This document shows, piece by piece, positions 6,037 through 7,096 of a stretch of DNA of 7,096 bases. The translations under genes and the position numbers were made by a program. The DNA is taken from assembly GCA_902782595.1 (NCBI GenBank), contig CACZNW010000036.1, forward strand, positions 1 through 7,096, read 5' to 3'. Each line of letters begins with the position of its first letter. The stretch's first letter is position 1. The notes beneath the pieces were generated by a model. The model had not been told where the DNA came from, did no database searches, and worked only from the letters and a program-made list of their open reading frames with translations. Source of the DNA: an uncultured Methanobrevibacter sp. (GTDB lineage: Archaea; Methanobacteriota; Methanobacteria; Methanobacteriales; Methanobacteriaceae).

Positions 6037-6762
6037 ATGTTAAAGGTAGTTGCTCCAATGGCAGGAATAACTGATGCAGAATTTCTAAACAAGGTTATTC
6101 CCTATGGTTTTAATGTAGCTACTTTAGGTGGATACAGTTTGGATTTGCCCACTATTGAAGCAAGTAGAAAAATCATCGCCCGTGGAAGACGGGAATTTGA
6201 TATTCCTATTGATGAAATTGTCACACACATTGAAAACGAGGTCAACTCAATTAAAAAAGTTCACTCCAATGTTAAAGTTTCAGTTAATGTTCGCTCAACA
6301 GACCCTCGGCCGATTATTGATGTGGGAAATATTAAAAATTTAGATATTGTTGAAATTAATTGTCATTGCCGTCAAAAAGAAATATTAGACATTGGATGTG
6401 GTCAGGAAATGTTGCTTCGCCAGAATTTAGGTGAATTTATTTCTCAGGTCGCTGATAATGTTAAAAGTGAAGTTTCAGTTAAAATCAGAGCAAACATCGA
6501 AGGAACAGATACCTTAAAACTGGCAGGTTATATTGAAGACTGCGGTGCTGATTATCTTCATGTTGATGCTATGAAAAAGGGAGTATTCGAAGCGGACTGG
6601 GAACTTTTAAGAGAAATTTGTAATAATGTTAATATTAAAGTTATTGGAAACAATTCAGTCAACAGTGCCGAAAATCTTTTAAAAATGATTAACACTGGTG
6701 TTGACGGGTTTTCAATAGCTCGTTCACTGATTTCTGGAAAGTTGGATTTTGATATTTACTGA
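6037..6762 (+). CDS. Dihydrouridine-synthase-like TIM-barrel protein, function unknown
   Basis: A 241-residue single-domain protein related to FMN-dependent dihydrouridine synthases (NifR3/Dus) and to the archaeal barrel family that includes MJ0144. VAPMAGITD (5-13) is the flavin-site opening of Dus proteins. SVKIRAN (147-153), GADYLHVD (170-177) and VIGNNSVNSAENLLKMINTG (202-221), followed by FSIAR (225-229), match the later strands and the phosphate-binding end of the barrel. Where Dus has N-x-G-C-P with the catalytic cysteine, this reads NCHCRQ (108-113): the cysteine position is kept, but the glycine and proline are lost. The C-terminal helical tRNA-binding domain of Dus is absent. FMN binding is likely; the substrate is unknown. 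GGAG overlaps the arfA stop and lies six bases before the ATG, so it is probably translated with arfA. A role in flavin or deazaflavin synthesis is possible by context only. Confidence 0.8.
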   Translation: MLKVVAPMAGITDAEFLNKVIPYGFNVATLGGYSLDLPTIEASRKIIARGRREFDIPIDEIVTHIENEVNSIKKVHSNVKVSVNVRSTDPRPIIDVGNIKNLDIVEINCHCRQKEILDIGCGQEMLLRQNLGEFISQVADNVKSEVSVKIRANIEGTDTLKLAGYIEDCGADYLHVDAMKKGVFEADWELLREICNNVNIKVIGNNSVNSAENLLKMINTGVDGFSIARSLISGKLDFDIY

Positions 6763-6795
6763 TTTTTAAAAATTAAAACAATTGTTATTAGAAAG

Positions 6796-6806
6796 TATTA
6801 TTAATA
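6796..6806 (+). promoter_or_regulatory. Possible TATA element upstream of atwA
   Basis: TATTATTAATA lies about 35-45 bases before the atwA ATG, a distance compatible with a start site near 6828 and a short leader carrying the ribosome site. The whole 78-base spacer is very AT-rich, so the match is weak. A self-complementary ATTTTTAAAAAT at 6762-6773 directly after the previous stop, with five T, could mark the end of the upstream transcript. Confidence 0.25.
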
Positions 6807-6830
6807 GTTTAAAATAAAAGTTAATTTAAT

Positions 6831-6837
6831 AGGTGAT
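6831..6837 (+). promoter_or_regulatory. Shine-Dalgarno site of atwA
   Basis: AGGTGAT ends three bases before the ATG at 6841 and fixes the start of the truncated atwA gene. Confidence 0.8.
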
Positions 6838-6840
6838 TTC

Positions 6841-7096
6841 ATGGATTTTATAACTCTTAAGAATATTACAAAAACTTTCGATGGTGTTGATGTTCTTAAA
6901 GATATTAATTTAAAGATTAATGAAGGAGAGACTTTAGGTATATTGGGACGTAGTGGAAGCGGTAAATCCGTTTTAATTAACATGCTTAGGGGTACTAAAG
7001 AATACATGCCTGATGCAGGTAATATTATAATGAATATTGCGGTTTGCCCAGATTGTTTGGCTGTAGAATCCCCATCTCATGCTGGCGAGAAATGTC
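6841..7096 (+). CDS. atwA: Methyl-coenzyme M reductase activation component A2 (ABC ATPase), 3'-truncated
   Basis: The first 85 codons of an ABC-type ATPase that runs off the right edge. A standard start (FITLKNITKTFDGVDVLKDI) leads to the Walker A motif GRSGSGKS (36-43). Shortly after it come CPDC (69-72) and a further cysteine at 85 in HAGEKC. A cysteine-pair insert between Walker A and the Q loop is, from memory, typical of AtwA and not of transporter ATPases; it could bind zinc. AtwA (component A2) supports ATP-dependent reductive activation of methyl-coenzyme M reductase, the final enzyme of methanogenesis, and is cytoplasmic. Only the N-terminal part of the first of two expected ATPase domains is present, so Walker B and the signature motif cannot be checked. 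The 78-base spacer upstream suggests its own promoter. Confidence 0.85.
   Translation, partial: MDFITLKNITKTFDGVDVLKDINLKINEGETLGILGRSGSGKSVLINMLRGTKEYMPDAGNIIMNIAVCPDCLAVESPSHAGEKC

Noticed and set aside
5810..6043. Overlapping plus-strand frame within arfA.
   Set aside because: It is fully nested in a conserved enzyme gene, has no ribosome site, and its translation has no recognisable features.
1..7096. A defence system, CRISPR array, insertion sequence or other mobile element.
   Set aside because: No repeat array, transposase, integrase, terminal inverted repeats or compositional break was seen. All genes but the Dus-like one belong to recognisable housekeeping, membrane or cofactor families.

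Overview
The window reads as part of a methanogenic archaeon's chromosome, most likely order Methanobacteriales and probably Methanobrevibacter or a close relative. The reasons are a low-GC sequence with T-rich intergenic spacers, archaeal Shine-Dalgarno sites of the GGTGAT type, and a gene set typical of methanogens: archaeal IMP cyclohydrolase (purO), two coenzyme F420 genes (cofE, cofD), GTP cyclohydrolase III (arfA) and the start of atwA, a component of the methyl-coenzyme M reductase activation system. The genus is inferred from composition and remembered protein similarity; no search was run. All nine genes lie on the plus strand, and about 95% of the window is coding.

Layout. Positions 1-877 hold the 3' part of an MreB/actin-like ATPase gene. 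After a T-rich spacer comes rnhB (RNase HII, 921-1535), then a 93-base AT-rich spacer with a T run and a candidate TATA box. From 1629 there is a tight pair encoding an ExbB/TolQ-type proton channel subunit with an unusual C-terminal domain and an ExbD-like partner. purO follows 15 bases later. After another T-rich gap come cofE, cofD, arfA and a small dihydrouridine-synthase-like TIM-barrel gene, with gaps of 9, 19 and 9 bases. A 78-base AT-rich spacer then precedes atwA, which runs off the right edge.

How the genes fit together. purO makes IMP, the precursor of GTP. ArfA opens GTP on the way to riboflavin and to FO, the deazaflavin head of F420. CofD joins FO to the phospholactyl group, and CofE adds glutamates using GTP. 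AtwA belongs to the system that activates the last methanogenesis enzyme. The right two thirds is therefore a purine-to-deazaflavin supply block for methanogenesis, with one member of unknown function (the Dus-like barrel). The left part (MreB-like ATPase, ExbB/ExbD pair) is membrane- or envelope-related.

No mobile element, CRISPR array, tRNA or rRNA gene is visible, and nothing looks recently transferred. This is mostly conserved core genome. The points worth a second look are the ferredoxin-like domain on the ExbB homologue, the Dus-like protein beside arfA, the reading-frame continuity across four gene junctions, and the constant position of a TGAT core before several starts.
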